A stretch of 64,000 nucleotides of DNA from Haloterrigena sp. KLK7 (GCF_037914945.1 NZ_CP149787.1:2976001-3040000); one strand, 5' to 3'; shown: positions 16,983-25,460, counted from the stretch's first letter. Numbers and translations: made by a program. The notes: generated by a model from the sequence alone, not told the origin.

Positions 16983-17981
16983 TCACGGCCCGACCTTCCT
17001 GACCGAGTAGTGGCGGACGCCGTCGCGGTCCTCGTACTGGACCCGTTCTCGCCGCTCCAGCGTACCGAGCGCGCCGAGTGTGTCGAGTACCTGCGCCGGA
17101 TATCGAATCTCGCCGGTGCGGTTTCGCGTGACCTCGATCGGCGTCGCCGGGCCGACCGTCACGACGGCCTCGAGCGTCTCCGCGGTCAGCGACTCGAGCT
17201 CGCTGCGCGTGCGCTCGACGACCCGCTCGGCGTCCGTAAAGACGGGGCCGTGGCCCGGGAAGACCCGGTCGAACGATCTGCCCTCGAGCCGGTCCATCGC
17301 CTCGTGGAACGCGTCGACGGCATCGTAGGCCCCGTGATCGATCCCCACGTGAATCGCCCCCGGGCGGAACGGCTCGATGAGCGCGTCCCCGCTGAAGAGG
17401 ACGCGCCGGCCGTCGATCGTCGCCGCGAGGCTCGCGTGGTGGATCTGGTGACCGGGCGTGTGGATGGGCTCGAACTCGAGTCCCGCGACCGTCATCGGGT
17501 CGTCGAACGCGAACCCGACGGCCTCGTCCGGATCGAGCAGGCGCCGGTTTCGGTGCAGCGAATCCCGGGCGCGTTCGGCCTCGCGCTCGATCGCTTCGCC
17601 CTTGTAGCCCACTGACCGGCCGATCTCGTGAACGCCGGCGGCGAGTTCGTCGGCGTCGCGCTCGAGTCGCTCGAGCGCCGGCGCGGGCGCGTAGACGGTC
17701 GCACCGGCGTCGCGGAGCAGCGGCACCTGACCGATGTGATCGCTGTGGGGATGGGTGACGACGACCGCTTCGACGTCCGCGAGTTCGTGGCCCTGCTCGG
17801 TCAGCGCCTCGCGGATCGTCTCCGCGGCCCTGTCGTCTGGATCGCCGGTGTCGACGAGTATCGGTGCCGGCGTCTCGACGAGATACGCAGCGGCGTGTTT
17901 CGGCGGCCATTCGATGTCGAAATCGAGTCGCGTGATCGGCATCGAGACCGGCCCCGATGCGCGATCCGTCGGCGTACTCAT
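16983..17981 (-). CDS. MBL-fold metallo-hydrolase
   Basis: A 332-residue metallo-beta-lactamase superfamily protein. The metal-binding signature is THPHSDHIGQVPLL, followed by HTPGHQIHHAS, FSGDALI and a final FPGHGPVF, so all histidine/aspartate ligands are present. The C-terminal 80 residues (ESLTAETLEAVV onward, with RYPAQVLDTLGALGTLERRE) look like a winged-helix tail common in the group that resembles LACTB2. The substrate is unknown; thioesterase-like hydrolysis would fit its place 3 nt downstream of the acyl-CoA dehydrogenase gene in one operon. An internal start at about 17942 (MPITRLDFD) is an alternative. Confidence 0.85.
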   Translation of the reverse strand: MSTPTDRASGPVSMPITRLDFDIEWPPKHAAAYLVETPAPILVDTGDPDDRAAETIREALTEQGHELADVEAVVVTHPHSDHIGQVPLLRDAGATVYAPAPALERLERDADELAAGVHEIGRSVGYKGEAIEREAERARDSLHRNRRLLDPDEAVGFAFDDPMTVAGLEFEPIHTPGHQIHHASLAATIDGRRVLFSGDALIEPFRPGAIHVGIDHGAYDAVDAFHEAMDRLEGRSFDRVFPGHGPVFTDAERVVERTRSELESLTAETLEAVVTVGPATPIEVTRNRTGEIRYPAQVLDTLGALGTLERRERVQYEDRDGVRHYSVRKVGP

Positions 17982-17984
17982 CGC

Positions 17985-19181
17985 TCAGATGAGTTCGCGG
18001 GCGATCGTTCGTTTCTGTATCTCGTCGGTCCCCTCGAAGATGCGGAAGACGCGGGCCGAGCGGTAGTTGCGCTCGATCGGGAGGTCCTTCATGAAGCCGG
18101 CGCCGCCGTGGACCTGCATCGCGATGTCGGCGGCCTCGTTGGCGAGTTCGGCACCGCGAAGCTTCGCCATCGACTCCTCCTTGCGGGCACGCTCGCCGTT
18201 GTCCATCTTCCAGGCCGCGTAGCGGTAGAGCTGGCGGACCTGTTCGATGTCTGTCGCGAGTTCGGCCAGCTGGAAGGAGACGCCCTGTCGGTGGCCGATC
18301 GGCTCGTCGAAGGTCTCTCGGTTCCGGGCGTAGTCGACTGACATGTCCAGCAGGAACTGGGCGGTGCCGACCGACCCCGCGGCGATGTTGATCCGGCCGC
18401 CGCCGATCCAGCTCATTGCCGACTGGAACCCCTGATCGACCTCGCCCAGCACCTGATCCTCCGAGACTCGGCAGTCATCGAAGTGGAGTTCGGCGTGCGT
18501 GCCGGGGGTCATTCCCATCGCGCGGTGGATCGTGCCGACCTCGAATCCGGGGTTGTCGGCGTCGACGAGGAAGCAGGTGATCCCCTCGAGGTCGCCGTCG
18601 TCGCCGCTCGTCCGGGCGAACACCATCGCGAAGTCCGCGTACGGCCCGTTCGTGATGTACACCTTCTGGCCGTTGATGAGCCACTCGTCGCCGTCCTTCT
18701 CGGCTCGAGTGTCCATGTAGTGGGCGTCGCTGCCGTGTCCGGGCTCGGTCAGCGCGAAGCAGGTCGTGATCTCACCGTCCATCAGCGGCTCGAGGTACTC
18801 CTCGCGTTGGTCCTCGTCGCACTCGAGCAGGATCGGCGTCGGCCCGCCGGCCCCGCCGAAGACGGCGCTGTGGAATCCCGGCGGCCGGTTCGACATGTGC
18901 TCGCCGACGATCGCCCGCGTGAGGATGTCGACGTCGCCGCCGCCGACCTCCTCGGGCATCGTCATCCCGTAGAAGCCCGCCTCGGCCGATTTCTTCCGGA
19001 TCCGTTCGACGACGTTCCGGTATTCGGGGACCTGTCGGTGGTTCTCGTCGACGATGTGCTTCTCGTAGTCGGCGCCGAGGAACTGATCGTACTCGTTCTC
19101 GAGCGGGGCGACCTCCCGTTCGATGAAGCCGTCGAGTGCCTTCTTGATCTGCACCGCTTCGGACGGTTCGCTGAAGTCCAT
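17985..19181 (-). CDS. Acyl-CoA dehydrogenase
   Basis: FAD enzyme that introduces the first double bond in acyl-CoA breakdown. The 398-residue protein contains CFALTEPGHGSDAHYMDTRA (flavin and substrate binding), the region INGQKVYITNGPYADFAMVF, and the C-terminal motif QVHGGAGFMKDLPIERNYRS, all typical. The ATG at 19181 (MDFSEPSEAV) was chosen because a TATA-like ACTTATGGGG lies 24-30 nt upstream; an open stretch further upstream is not family-like. It forms an operon with the MBL-fold hydrolase and is divergent from an IclR regulator, which likely controls it. Confidence 0.93.
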   Translation of the reverse strand: MDFSEPSEAVQIKKALDGFIEREVAPLENEYDQFLGADYEKHIVDENHRQVPEYRNVVERIRKKSAEAGFYGMTMPEEVGGGDVDILTRAIVGEHMSNRPPGFHSAVFGGAGGPTPILLECDEDQREEYLEPLMDGEITTCFALTEPGHGSDAHYMDTRAEKDGDEWLINGQKVYITNGPYADFAMVFARTSGDDGDLEGITCFLVDADNPGFEVGTIHRAMGMTPGTHAELHFDDCRVSEDQVLGEVDQGFQSAMSWIGGGRINIAAGSVGTAQFLLDMSVDYARNRETFDEPIGHRQGVSFQLAELATDIEQVRQLYRYAAWKMDNGERARKEESMAKLRGAELANEAADIAMQVHGGAGFMKDLPIERNYRSARVFRIFEGTDEIQKRTIARELI

Positions 19182-19326
19182 AGGGCATATGACAGAACGT
19201 GCCCCATAAGTGTTACCGTGACCCACAGTTCGGCCGGCCGACTCGCCGGTCGCCGCGACCGAACCGGCGGAACCGCTGTTCAGTAGGGTGGAACAATTAT
19301 ATGACTCCGTCCGATGAAGATGATGT
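19182..19326. promoter_or_regulatory. Divergent promoter region, acyl-CoA dehydrogenase / IclR regulator
   Basis: This 145-bp gap contains two back-to-back TATA-like elements: ACTTATGGGG on the minus strand at about 19204-19212 for the dehydrogenase and AATTATATGA on the plus strand at about 19295-19304 for the regulator, each 24-32 nt from its ATG. Divergent placement suggests that the IclR protein binds here. I could not pick out a clear palindromic operator. Confidence 0.5.
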
Positions 19327-20103
19327 ATGGCAACAACGAACGCGGAAGGTGGGAACAGGGTGCAGGCAGTCGTCAAGACTCTCGACATCCTCGAGGCGCT
19401 GTGGCAGGCCGAGGGGGCCGGAGTGACCGAACTGACCGAGCGGACGGGGTTGGCCAAGAGTACGGTTCACGCGCACCTGACGACGCTGCGCTCGAAGGGG
19501 TACGTCGTCCAGGACGGGGACGAATACCGGCTGAGCCTCCGGTTTCTCTCCTTCGGCGAGCACGTCAAACACGCCGAGCCGCTGTACCACGCCGCGGAAA
19601 CGCCCATGGCGGACCTGGCGGATCGGACCGGCGAGCGGGTGCTCTGTTCGACCGAGCAGAACGGGCTCGGAATCATCATCGGTGCCCACGACGGCGAGCG
19701 CTCCGTCTCCTCGAACATCGACGTCGGAACCCCCACGTTCCTCCACTGCTCGGCGATCGGCAAGGCGATGCTCGCCCACTTCGACGACGAGAAGGTCGAG
19801 CGGATCGTCGACGACTGGGGGCTGCCCGCGTTCTCCGACGAGACCATCACGGAATACGAGACTCTGGTGGCGGAACTCGAGGAGATCCGCGAGGAGGGAG
19901 TCGCCTACAACCGAGGCGAGTACCTGTCCGGGATCAGCGCCATCGGCGCGCCGATTCTCGGCGACGACGACACCGTCTACGGCGCTATCTGTGTCGTCGG
20001 GCCACAACACCGACTCGAGAGCGAGTGGGACCACGAGGAGCTACGCGATCAACTGCTCTCCGCGGCGAACACGATCGAGGTCAACCTTCTCTTCTCGGAC
20101 TGA
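19327..20103 (+). CDS. IclR family transcriptional regulator
   Basis: The 258-residue protein has an N-terminal winged helix (about residues 12-70, with GVTELTERTGLAKSTVHAHL as the helix-turn-helix) and a C-terminal effector-binding domain containing LHCSAIGKAMLAHF and GEYLSGISAIGAPILG, the usual IclR signature. It probably senses a small organic ligand and regulates the divergent acyl-CoA dehydrogenase/hydrolase operon. A TATA-like AATTATATGA about 28 nt upstream supports the ATG at 19327. Confidence 0.92.
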   Translation: MATTNAEGGNRVQAVVKTLDILEALWQAEGAGVTELTERTGLAKSTVHAHLTTLRSKGYVVQDGDEYRLSLRFLSFGEHVKHAEPLYHAAETPMADLADRTGERVLCSTEQNGLGIIIGAHDGERSVSSNIDVGTPTFLHCSAIGKAMLAHFDDEKVERIVDDWGLPAFSDETITEYETLVAELEEIREEGVAYNRGEYLSGISAIGAPILGDDDTVYGAICVVGPQHRLESEWDHEELRDQLLSAANTIEVNLLFSD

Positions 20104-20905
20104 CCGGGGTCGATCGCACGGGACGTTCACCAGTCCTGAACGAGCGCATCATCCGGGAGATCGCGTCCTCCCCGACGAATGAGGGGACGAACGAGGATAG
20201 CGACGAATTCCGCCGTTCAGTCGAACGGAACGCGACCCGTGATTACAACCATATGTCTGTAATGGCGAGCGGATCGGTTCGCCGGACGGTCGTAGAATCT
20301 ATCGGAACACGTGTGTCGGTCGCGGCGACACTGTCGTCTTCGATGCGACGACAGTTCCTCGAGCGAGACCTTTCGATCAGCGATCGCTACGGACGGGCGT
20401 ATAACTATCGGATAATTGGGTAGAGTAGATATACATACGTAAACAGATCATTCAGTTTGTATCCATGTGGCATTTTGGTCGTAATCGAATAGCGCTGGTT
20501 GGTCGTCTATTCGGACCACATATGTCCTGATACTGCAGAATATCGATTTCTACCTCACTCATCAATCATTTCGCCCCCTCCCGAAGTATATTCATCAACA
20601 ATCGGTTAGCTTTTCGAGAAGATATCGAATATAGATACATATATATTTGATTTAGTGCGATATCAGATGGCTAAGCTCGGGAAATCCAATTTAATCCTCA
20701 ATGTGACTGTCGAGACGTTGCGATAACCTATCTCATTTCTATATTAGTAATCGATCAGTGAGTTATCCGGGTGGACGAACCGGTTTCGGCACTGAGAGTC
20801 GCTTCCCGATGAGTCGTACCACTGTGACGGTCATCGGACGTGATAGCCCGCGAACAATGCCGGCACGTCGATTAATGTCGGTCTCTCCCCAACGAATGGG
20901 ACAGG
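20104..20905. other. Long intergenic region with an AT-rich core
   Basis: Nothing here supports a gene larger than a few dozen codons. From about 20400 to 20760 the base composition becomes clearly AT-rich (for example ATACATATATATTTG near 20640), in contrast to both sides. This may be the remnant of an inserted element or an extended regulatory region. Open frames in 20104-20420 are Arg-rich and look like chance readings. Confidence 0.5.
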
Positions 20906-21049
20906 ATGGGGGTTGTAACGACGCTCCGGCGACTCGTGGGCGACGAGGGAGAGCTATACGAGTGCCGGAACTGCGGCGAGAAGTTCGATCGCGAGCTCGA
21001 GACGTGCTCGACCTGTGGCTCGACGGAGATCGCTCACTACGAGTTCTGA
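20906..21049 (+). CDS. Small zinc-ribbon protein (47 aa)
   Basis: The reading MGVVTTLRRLVGDEGELYEC continues with two CxxC pairs (C-R-N-C and C-S-T-C, 13 residues between the pairs) and ends HYEF. The pattern is a compact zinc ribbon, typical of haloarchaeal micro-proteins, which may bind nucleic acid or protein partners; the function is unknown. It lies 94 nt upstream of msrA on the same strand, but no evidence links the two. Confidence 0.75.
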   Translation: MGVVTTLRRLVGDEGELYECRNCGEKFDRELETCSTCGSTEIAHYEF

Positions 21050-21143
21050 ACGCGGCGTACCGCGGATCGTCGAACCGTCCGGCCGGATCGCGTCGTCGCG
21101 TGTCCGGCGACGAACGCATCCGTCTCGAGCCCCTCGGTCCGGT

Positions 21144-21818
21144 ATGACCGATTCGAACGCGACCCGGACGGCGTCGACGATCGAGTCCCTCGAGCGCGAC
21201 GTCGGAACGGTGCCACCGAGCGAGACGGAGACGGCGACGTTCGGCATGGGTTGTTTCTGGGGTCCCGACGCGCGGTTCGGCGCGCTGGACGGCGTCGTCC
21301 GAACGCGCGTCGGCTACGCCGGCGGAACGATGCCGGAGCCCAGCTACTACGCGCTCGGCGACCACACCGAGGTCGTCCAGCTCGAGTACGATCCGAACGA
21401 ACTGTCGTACGACGACCTGCTCGAGACCTCCTGGTCGAACCACGACTGGGCGTCGACGGCGCCGAAGCGGCAGTATCGGAGCGTCGTCCTCGCGCACGAC
21501 GAGGAGCAGTACGAGGCCGCCGTCCGCCAACGGACCGCGCTCGAGGACCGAGCCGGACGGTCGGCCGCGACCGAGGTCGAACGGCTCGACGAGTTCACTC
21601 GAGCCGAGGCGTCCCACCAGAAGTACGAACTCCGCTCGACGCCGGTCGTCGGCGACGAACTCGAGGCGCTGTACGGCGACGCGTTCGTCGACTCGACGGT
21701 CGTCGCCCGACTGAACGGGTTCGCCGCCGGGCACGGCGACCCGGCCCAGCGGGACGAACTGCTGGCGGCGCTGGAGCTCCCGCCGACGGTGCGGACGGAG
21801 CTCAGACGCCGGTTCTGA
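21144..21818 (+). CDS. msrA: Peptide-methionine (S)-S-oxide reductase
   Basis: The 224-residue enzyme repairs oxidised methionine. The active-site motif GMGCFWGPDARF holds the catalytic Cys at residue 37, followed by VVRTRVGYAGGT and DHTEVVQLEYDP, which are diagnostic of MsrA. The later FTRAEASHQKYELRSTP corresponds to the family's substrate-binding region. I start it at the ATG at 21144; the frame is open further upstream but overlaps the preceding micro-protein. The N-terminal 30 residues and the last 40 are longer than in minimal MsrA. Confidence 0.9.
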   Translation: MTDSNATRTASTIESLERDVGTVPPSETETATFGMGCFWGPDARFGALDGVVRTRVGYAGGTMPEPSYYALGDHTEVVQLEYDPNELSYDDLLETSWSNHDWASTAPKRQYRSVVLAHDEEQYEAAVRQRTALEDRAGRSAATEVERLDEFTRAEASHQKYELRSTPVVGDELEALYGDAFVDSTVVARLNGFAAGHGDPAQRDELLAALELPPTVRTELRRRF

Positions 21819-21909
21819 TCGGGCGGGAGTCGGCTTCGGGACCGCGGACGGGGTTCTCGAGCCGACGGTCAATCGTCCTTATTTGTAGCTCGGGGACGAA
21901 CGTCCGGGT

Positions 21910-22341
21910 ATGACCGGCGACGACCGATACAAGGTGTTCGGGGTCTACCTGTCGGCGCCAGTGACCGACGCGCTCGAGGAGTATCTGTACGACGAAGCGG
22001 GCGTCCTCGACGTCGAGGGGTACTTCGACGACACCGCGGATTCGGTTCCCGTCGGCGACCCGGGCGCCGACGCGACCGACGAACTCGTCGCGGACGTGGT
22101 TGACTCCTTCCCCGCGCTCTACGACCGAGCGGACTTCGCGGCCGCGGAACGGATCGATCCCGACGAGTTCAGACTCGTCCACCTCGCCGCCGAGCCGGCT
22201 CGAGTCACCGACGTTCGCGAACGGTTCCGGGCCGCCGCCACCATCCAGGACGCCGACCTGCGGACGGTCCAGACGGCGACGCTCGCCGTCTATCTCGAGT
22301 CGAATCCGACCGAGCACGCTGACGGCGACCGAGTCCGTTGA
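21910..22341 (+). CDS. Conserved-looking hypothetical protein (143 aa)
   Basis: A soluble acidic protein beginning MTGDDRYKVFGVYLSAPV, without cysteines, membrane segments or a motif I recognise. The codon and residue composition is typical of the surrounding core genes. A TATA-like CCTTATTTGT at about 21876-21885, some 29 nt before the ATG, supports the start and suggests a leaderless transcript. No function is proposed. Confidence 0.65.
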   Translation: MTGDDRYKVFGVYLSAPVTDALEEYLYDEAGVLDVEGYFDDTADSVPVGDPGADATDELVADVVDSFPALYDRADFAAAERIDPDEFRLVHLAAEPARVTDVRERFRAAATIQDADLRTVQTATLAVYLESNPTEHADGDRVR

Positions 22342-22469
22342 TGGCGCTGAGCGCACTGGCGGTGACCGTGTCCGCTGACGACGGCCGACGACGATAGTCC
22401 GTCTCGAGCGCGCTGCGTCGGACGGTCGCAGCGGCGGCGCGCTCCGTTGGAGATCCTCCGCGGCGTCGG

Positions 22470-22919
22470 CTACGCGTCCGGGTTCCGGCGCTCGACCATT
22501 CCCAGTCCGATCCAGGAGATGACGACCTCGTCGTTCTGGTTAATCCCCTCGAGGCGGCTGTCGACGTAGCCGCGTTTCGGATCGCTCTCGGAGACGCGTT
22601 TGTCGACAATCTCCGTCCGGACCGACAGCGTATCGCCGGGCCTGACGGGTCGGTACCAGCGGAGCTCGTCCACGCCGCGAGCGCCCATGCTGGCCTGGTC
22701 CTGGAGCGAGCCCTCAACGAGCAGTCGCATGCAGATCGACGCGGTGTGCCACCCCGAGGCGACGAGTTCGCCGAACGCGGACTCCGCGGCCGCCTCCTCG
22801 TCCGTGTGAAACGGTTGCGGGTCGTACTGCTCGGCGAACTCGAGGATCTCCTCCTTCGTGACGGTATACTCGCCGCACTCTCGAGTGTCACCGATCTCGA
22901 TGTCCTCGTAGTACTGCAT
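22470..22919 (-). CDS. MaoC family dehydratase (single hot-dog)
   Basis: The 149-residue protein has the MaoC/hydratase motif with catalytic Asp and His in FAEQYDPQPFHTDEEAA and the following GELVASGWHTASICMRLL. It probably hydrates a 2-enoyl-CoA; the family also includes mesaconyl-CoA hydratases and PhaJ. The ATG at 22919 (MQYYEDIEIGD) matches the family start; an upstream in-frame start is not needed. It stands alone, flanked by unrelated small genes. Confidence 0.85.
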   Translation of the reverse strand: MQYYEDIEIGDTRECGEYTVTKEEILEFAEQYDPQPFHTDEEAAAESAFGELVASGWHTASICMRLLVEGSLQDQASMGARGVDELRWYRPVRPGDTLSVRTEIVDKRVSESDPKRGYVDSRLEGINQNDEVVISWIGLGMVERRNPDA

Positions 22920-22991
22920 ATTGCTGTCAGTGCGGTGTGCGAACAAGAGCCTATGGGAAGGGGAACCGCTCCCGGACGCCGGGTGATGCCG

Positions 22992-23132
22992 TCAGGCCCG
23001 TTGTAGCTCGTGAATGGTCACCCAGTGGTCGGAATACTCGGCCTCGTGGTCGCTGGCGTGACGGTTGGCGTCGGGCCAGTCGGTGCACTCGCGCTCGAGA
23101 TCGCAGCTGTCACACTGGAGCCGGTATGCCAT
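22992..23132 (-). CDS. Small cysteine/histidine-rich protein (46 aa)
   Basis: Translated from the ATG at 23132: MAYRLQCDSCDLERECTDWP, then ANRHASDHEAEYSDHWVTIH and a short end. One CxxC pair, a further Cys and four histidines could bind zinc in a C2H2-like way. Its acidic composition and start after an AT-rich stretch are like other haloarchaeal micro-proteins. Function unknown. It marks the left border of the AT-rich accessory island. Confidence 0.65.
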   Translation of the reverse strand: MAYRLQCDSCDLERECTDWPDANRHASDHEAEYSDHWVTIHELQRA

Positions 23133-23246
23133 ACGGTTACATCCCACGAGAATCGTCTTAAGCGTTCGTCACGATTTCGCATCCCGGATTGATTGGCTCT
23201 CTACCGCTAAGAATTCTCATAGATCGATTTCTCTCCAAAGAGTAGC

Positions 23247-23295
23247 AGGAAGCATCAGCCGAATATTCACTGCGGTCATATTGCAGTCTCCTCGC
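23247..23295. repeat. Imperfect direct repeat, left copy
   Basis: The core TCATATTGCAGTCTCCTCGC (23276-23295) recurs with three differences at 23613-23632, and weaker similarity (GAAG..TCAG..) extends about 25 nt to the left in both places. The pair brackets the small unknown ORF at 23332-23565. Confidence 0.55.
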
Positions 23296-23331
23296 TCTGG
23301 CAAGATCCCGATTCAACTTCTCTTCTATTCA

Positions 23332-23565
23332 ATGACCCGTGCCAAGAAATTGTTTAAAGAGAGAGGTGACGAGTACCGCGAGGATGACAAAGCGATACAT
23401 TTGGGATATGGAGCGGAACTCGCTCGACAGTCGGAACGTCAAAACGATTTCCAATCCTACGGGTACCTCACCAACTATTTTGAATACAAAATAAGCGAAG
23501 ACGAACTGAAGCCGACGAATATCTCTGAAATTACTCTCACGGCACTATTGGTTGCTCTCATCTAG
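23332..23565 (+). CDS. Hypothetical small protein in the accessory island
   Basis: A 77-residue frame beginning MTRAKKLFKERGDEYREDDK, with a charged first half and a hydrophobic end (ISEITLTALLVALI). The codons are AT-rich compared with the core genes, as in the rest of the island. No family is recognised, and the sequence could be a truncated remnant, since it lies between two imperfect direct repeats and ends abruptly in a hydrophobic stretch. Confidence 0.4.
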   Translation: MTRAKKLFKERGDEYREDDKAIHLGYGAELARQSERQNDFQSYGYLTNYFEYKISEDELKPTNISEITLTALLVALI

Positions 23566-23586
23566 TTCTTCATCGAGGTTGGCGGA

Positions 23587-23632
23587 AGAAGTCAGTCGGT
23601 CATTGACAGTGCTCATATTGCAATCTAATCGC
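23587..23632. repeat. Imperfect direct repeat, right copy
   Basis: TCATATTGCAATCTAATCGC at 23613-23632 matches the left copy in 17 of 20 positions; similarity extends leftward with gaps to about 23587. Same orientation as the copy at 23247-23295. Confidence 0.55.
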
Positions 23633-23647
23633 ACTCACGGGATTCAG

Positions 23648-24367
23648 TTATTCCTCTGGATAAAGCCAGATGAGAAAATCAAGGATTGCTACTATAGATG
23701 CCGCAGTAGTTAGACCCGTTATTACAGAAGTGAACAGCGCAACTATCGTAGTGATAAGAAGAAGTCCAATTCCGGCAGCCAACGCTTTTTTCTTTGATTT
23801 TCCTTGGAGAGACTTAAAGAAAGACGAATATTCTACTTCGGATCTATTTTCTGCTTTTTGTCGGTCTCTTATATTCCGTGTTCTTGCGCTATCATAGCCT
23901 GCAGCAAAAGCGAGAGTATAATAGAAAAGCAACATTAGCCAAGCCAGCGGCCCTAGCTTTGTTTGAGAAAAATTGAGGATCCAAACAGCTATAACCCCGG
24001 CAATTTGGATCAATAGTAGGCAACTAGCGAGAGTGCCGATTACAATACGGCGATTAGTTCTCCAAAACTCTCGTATACTCTCTACTGGAGCTAACATTCG
24101 GGTGGCAGAGTACGCTATTGCTGTTACTGAAGCAAAATTGAGGGCTCCAAGGAAAAGCATCGCATAGAGAGGAACCATCCCTAAACTCACTCCTACTACT
24201 CCAGCAACTACCAATAGATGAGCCAGTAGAGCGAATAGCATCGCTGCGATAAACCATCCGAGAAACTCTGAACGGTAACGGAGACTCTTAGCCCATTGAA
24301 CCGGGCTGATTTTGTACATCATCTGAACGTCTAATTCCTGATAGATAAATCCAACTCTGTCATCCAC
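23648..24367 (-). CDS. Hypothetical multi-pass membrane protein
   Basis: A 239-residue protein with about six hydrophobic segments (for example FLGWFIAAMLFALLAHLLVV, IVIGTLASCLLLIQIAGVIA and AGIGLLLITTIVALFTSVIT), separated by a charged cytoplasmic-looking loop around residues 155-195 (RTRNIRDRQKAENRSEVEYS). I recognise no family. The start is either 24367 (MDDRVGFIYQ) or the Met at about 24322. It is AT-rich and divergent from the lipoprotein gene at 24431, so a shared promoter region is likely and the pair may act together at the cell surface. Confidence 0.6.
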   Translation of the reverse strand: MDDRVGFIYQELDVQMMYKISPVQWAKSLRYRSEFLGWFIAAMLFALLAHLLVVAGVVGVSLGMVPLYAMLFLGALNFASVTAIAYSATRMLAPVESIREFWRTNRRIVIGTLASCLLLIQIAGVIAVWILNFSQTKLGPLAWLMLLFYYTLAFAAGYDSARTRNIRDRQKAENRSEVEYSSFFKSLQGKSKKKALAAGIGLLLITTIVALFTSVITGLTTAASIVAILDFLIWLYPEE

Positions 24368-24430
24368 GTTGTGACTCCAGTGATCCTATATTGGCAATAC
24401 TTATCAGCCATATTCGAGAAACTTGGAGTT

Positions 24431-25042
24431 ATGCTGAACCGACTATCTCGACGATCACTCTTAATGCTCGCTGGTGGGATCAGTCTCGCGGGTTGTCTAA
24501 CTGGGAACGACGATAATGGGGAGGGGACCGATCCGGATGCAGGTGAGTCCGTAGAGCCCGAGGACGGATCGGATACACAAGATGATGGGGCCAACGACAG
24601 TGCCGGTTTTAACGAGTACGATTTCGAGGTCGATGTTCCTGAGGAACGGCATGAAGAGGCACTTGAGAACCTTCTCGAAGGTATCGAGATGCTAAACGAT
24701 TCTGAGGAGGGTGACGAACTATACATTGATGGTGAGATCATCAGCTATACTGACGATGGGAATGCAGCCGAAATGGTGGTTGAGTACCCCGATGGCTACT
24801 CTGACCCGGATGACGATGAGGATCTCAACGAGACAGCGTACGCTGCTGGTGAGTTCATGGGTGAACGAATCGTAATTAGCGTACTTCTCGGCAGATACGC
24901 GTACAACGCGGACTCCCGTCCCGAGACATTCGAGGTCCTCTACATGGAGGATGGCGCTGACGAACCATTCGAGACCTCAACCTCTACAGCAGAGGAAGCC
25001 GCCGAGTTCTACGAAGAGGACGCCGACAGCGCAGACACTTGA
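24431..25042 (+). CDS. Hypothetical Tat-type lipoprotein
   Basis: The 203-residue protein starts at the ATG at 24431, MLNRLSRRSLLMLAGG, with a twin-arginine motif and the lipobox SLAGC (Cys 21). The mature protein begins with a long acidic linker (DDNGEGTDPDAGESVEPEDG) and has a soluble C-terminal domain of about 140 residues with no motif I know. It should be an exported, lipid-anchored surface protein. The frame is open upstream, but only this start gives a proper signal peptide. Confidence 0.7.
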   Translation: MLNRLSRRSLLMLAGGISLAGCLTGNDDNGEGTDPDAGESVEPEDGSDTQDDGANDSAGFNEYDFEVDVPEERHEEALENLLEGIEMLNDSEEGDELYIDGEIISYTDDGNAAEMVVEYPDGYSDPDDDEDLNETAYAAGEFMGERIVISVLLGRYAYNADSRPETFEVLYMEDGADEPFETSTSTAEEAAEFYEEDADSADT

Positions 25043-25116
25043 TCACGTCTTCGTAGACGAGAGTAACCGACAGGTCTGCGAGCATCTAAACCCGTTCCGC
25101 TTAAACAGACTATCTA

Positions 25117-25285
25117 CCTTCATGGCGAGAATCCTGACCCTCAACCGAAAATTTCGTAGAGCAAGTTACCAAATACGCATACTCACGTACCGATCAATGT
25201 TCTAACCCGACCGGATTACTGCATTGAGTCGGTTGTTCTTTCCGACCCTCAATGCAGTAGATCACTCTGGTAGTTCCTCATAGAG
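25117..25285. repeat. Duplicated hairpin-bearing element, copy A
   Basis: The element contains CAAGTTACCAA (25162-25172) and, exactly 55 nt after its first base, a hairpin with a perfect 12-bp stem: TACTGCATTGAG at 25217-25228 pairs with CTCAATGCAGTA at 25248-25259. Inside, TCGG/CCGA can add four pairs with a two-base bulge. The right flank GTAGATCACTC also recurs in copy B. Copy B at 26622-26790 has the same order, spacing and orientation, but diverged sequence. Confidence 0.75.
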
Positions 25286-25425
25286 ATCGAGTTGGAGCTT
25301 GCATAGGCTCACGCTGCCGATTGTGAGTTCCCCTCGGTTCTTTGATAGACTGGTGAGATAGTTTGTGGTAGTGGTGGCTCCCATTGACGTTATCCCCGCC
25401 CTCAATGCCGCAAAATCTTCGGACA

Positions 25426-25460
25426 GATCTCATGGATTCATTGTGAATTAGTGAGATCTA
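25426..25460. promoter_or_regulatory. Palindromic operator-like site upstream of the DUF2971 gene
   Basis: Outer arms AGATCTCA (25426-25433) and TGAGATCT (25453-25460) are exact inverted repeats, and inner arms ATTCA (25437-25441) and TGAAT (25445-25449) form a second nested pair. The site ends about 20 nt before a TATA-like AAATATATGT (25480-25489), which is itself about 28 nt before the ATG at 25513. The position just upstream of the TATA box suggests binding by a dimeric regulator. No regulator gene is apparent in the island. Confidence 0.55.

Noticed and set aside
25400-25413. CCTCAATGCCGC resembling the right arm of the hairpin elements
   Set aside because: No left arm is found within 60 nt and the flanks do not match; a short chance match is likely.
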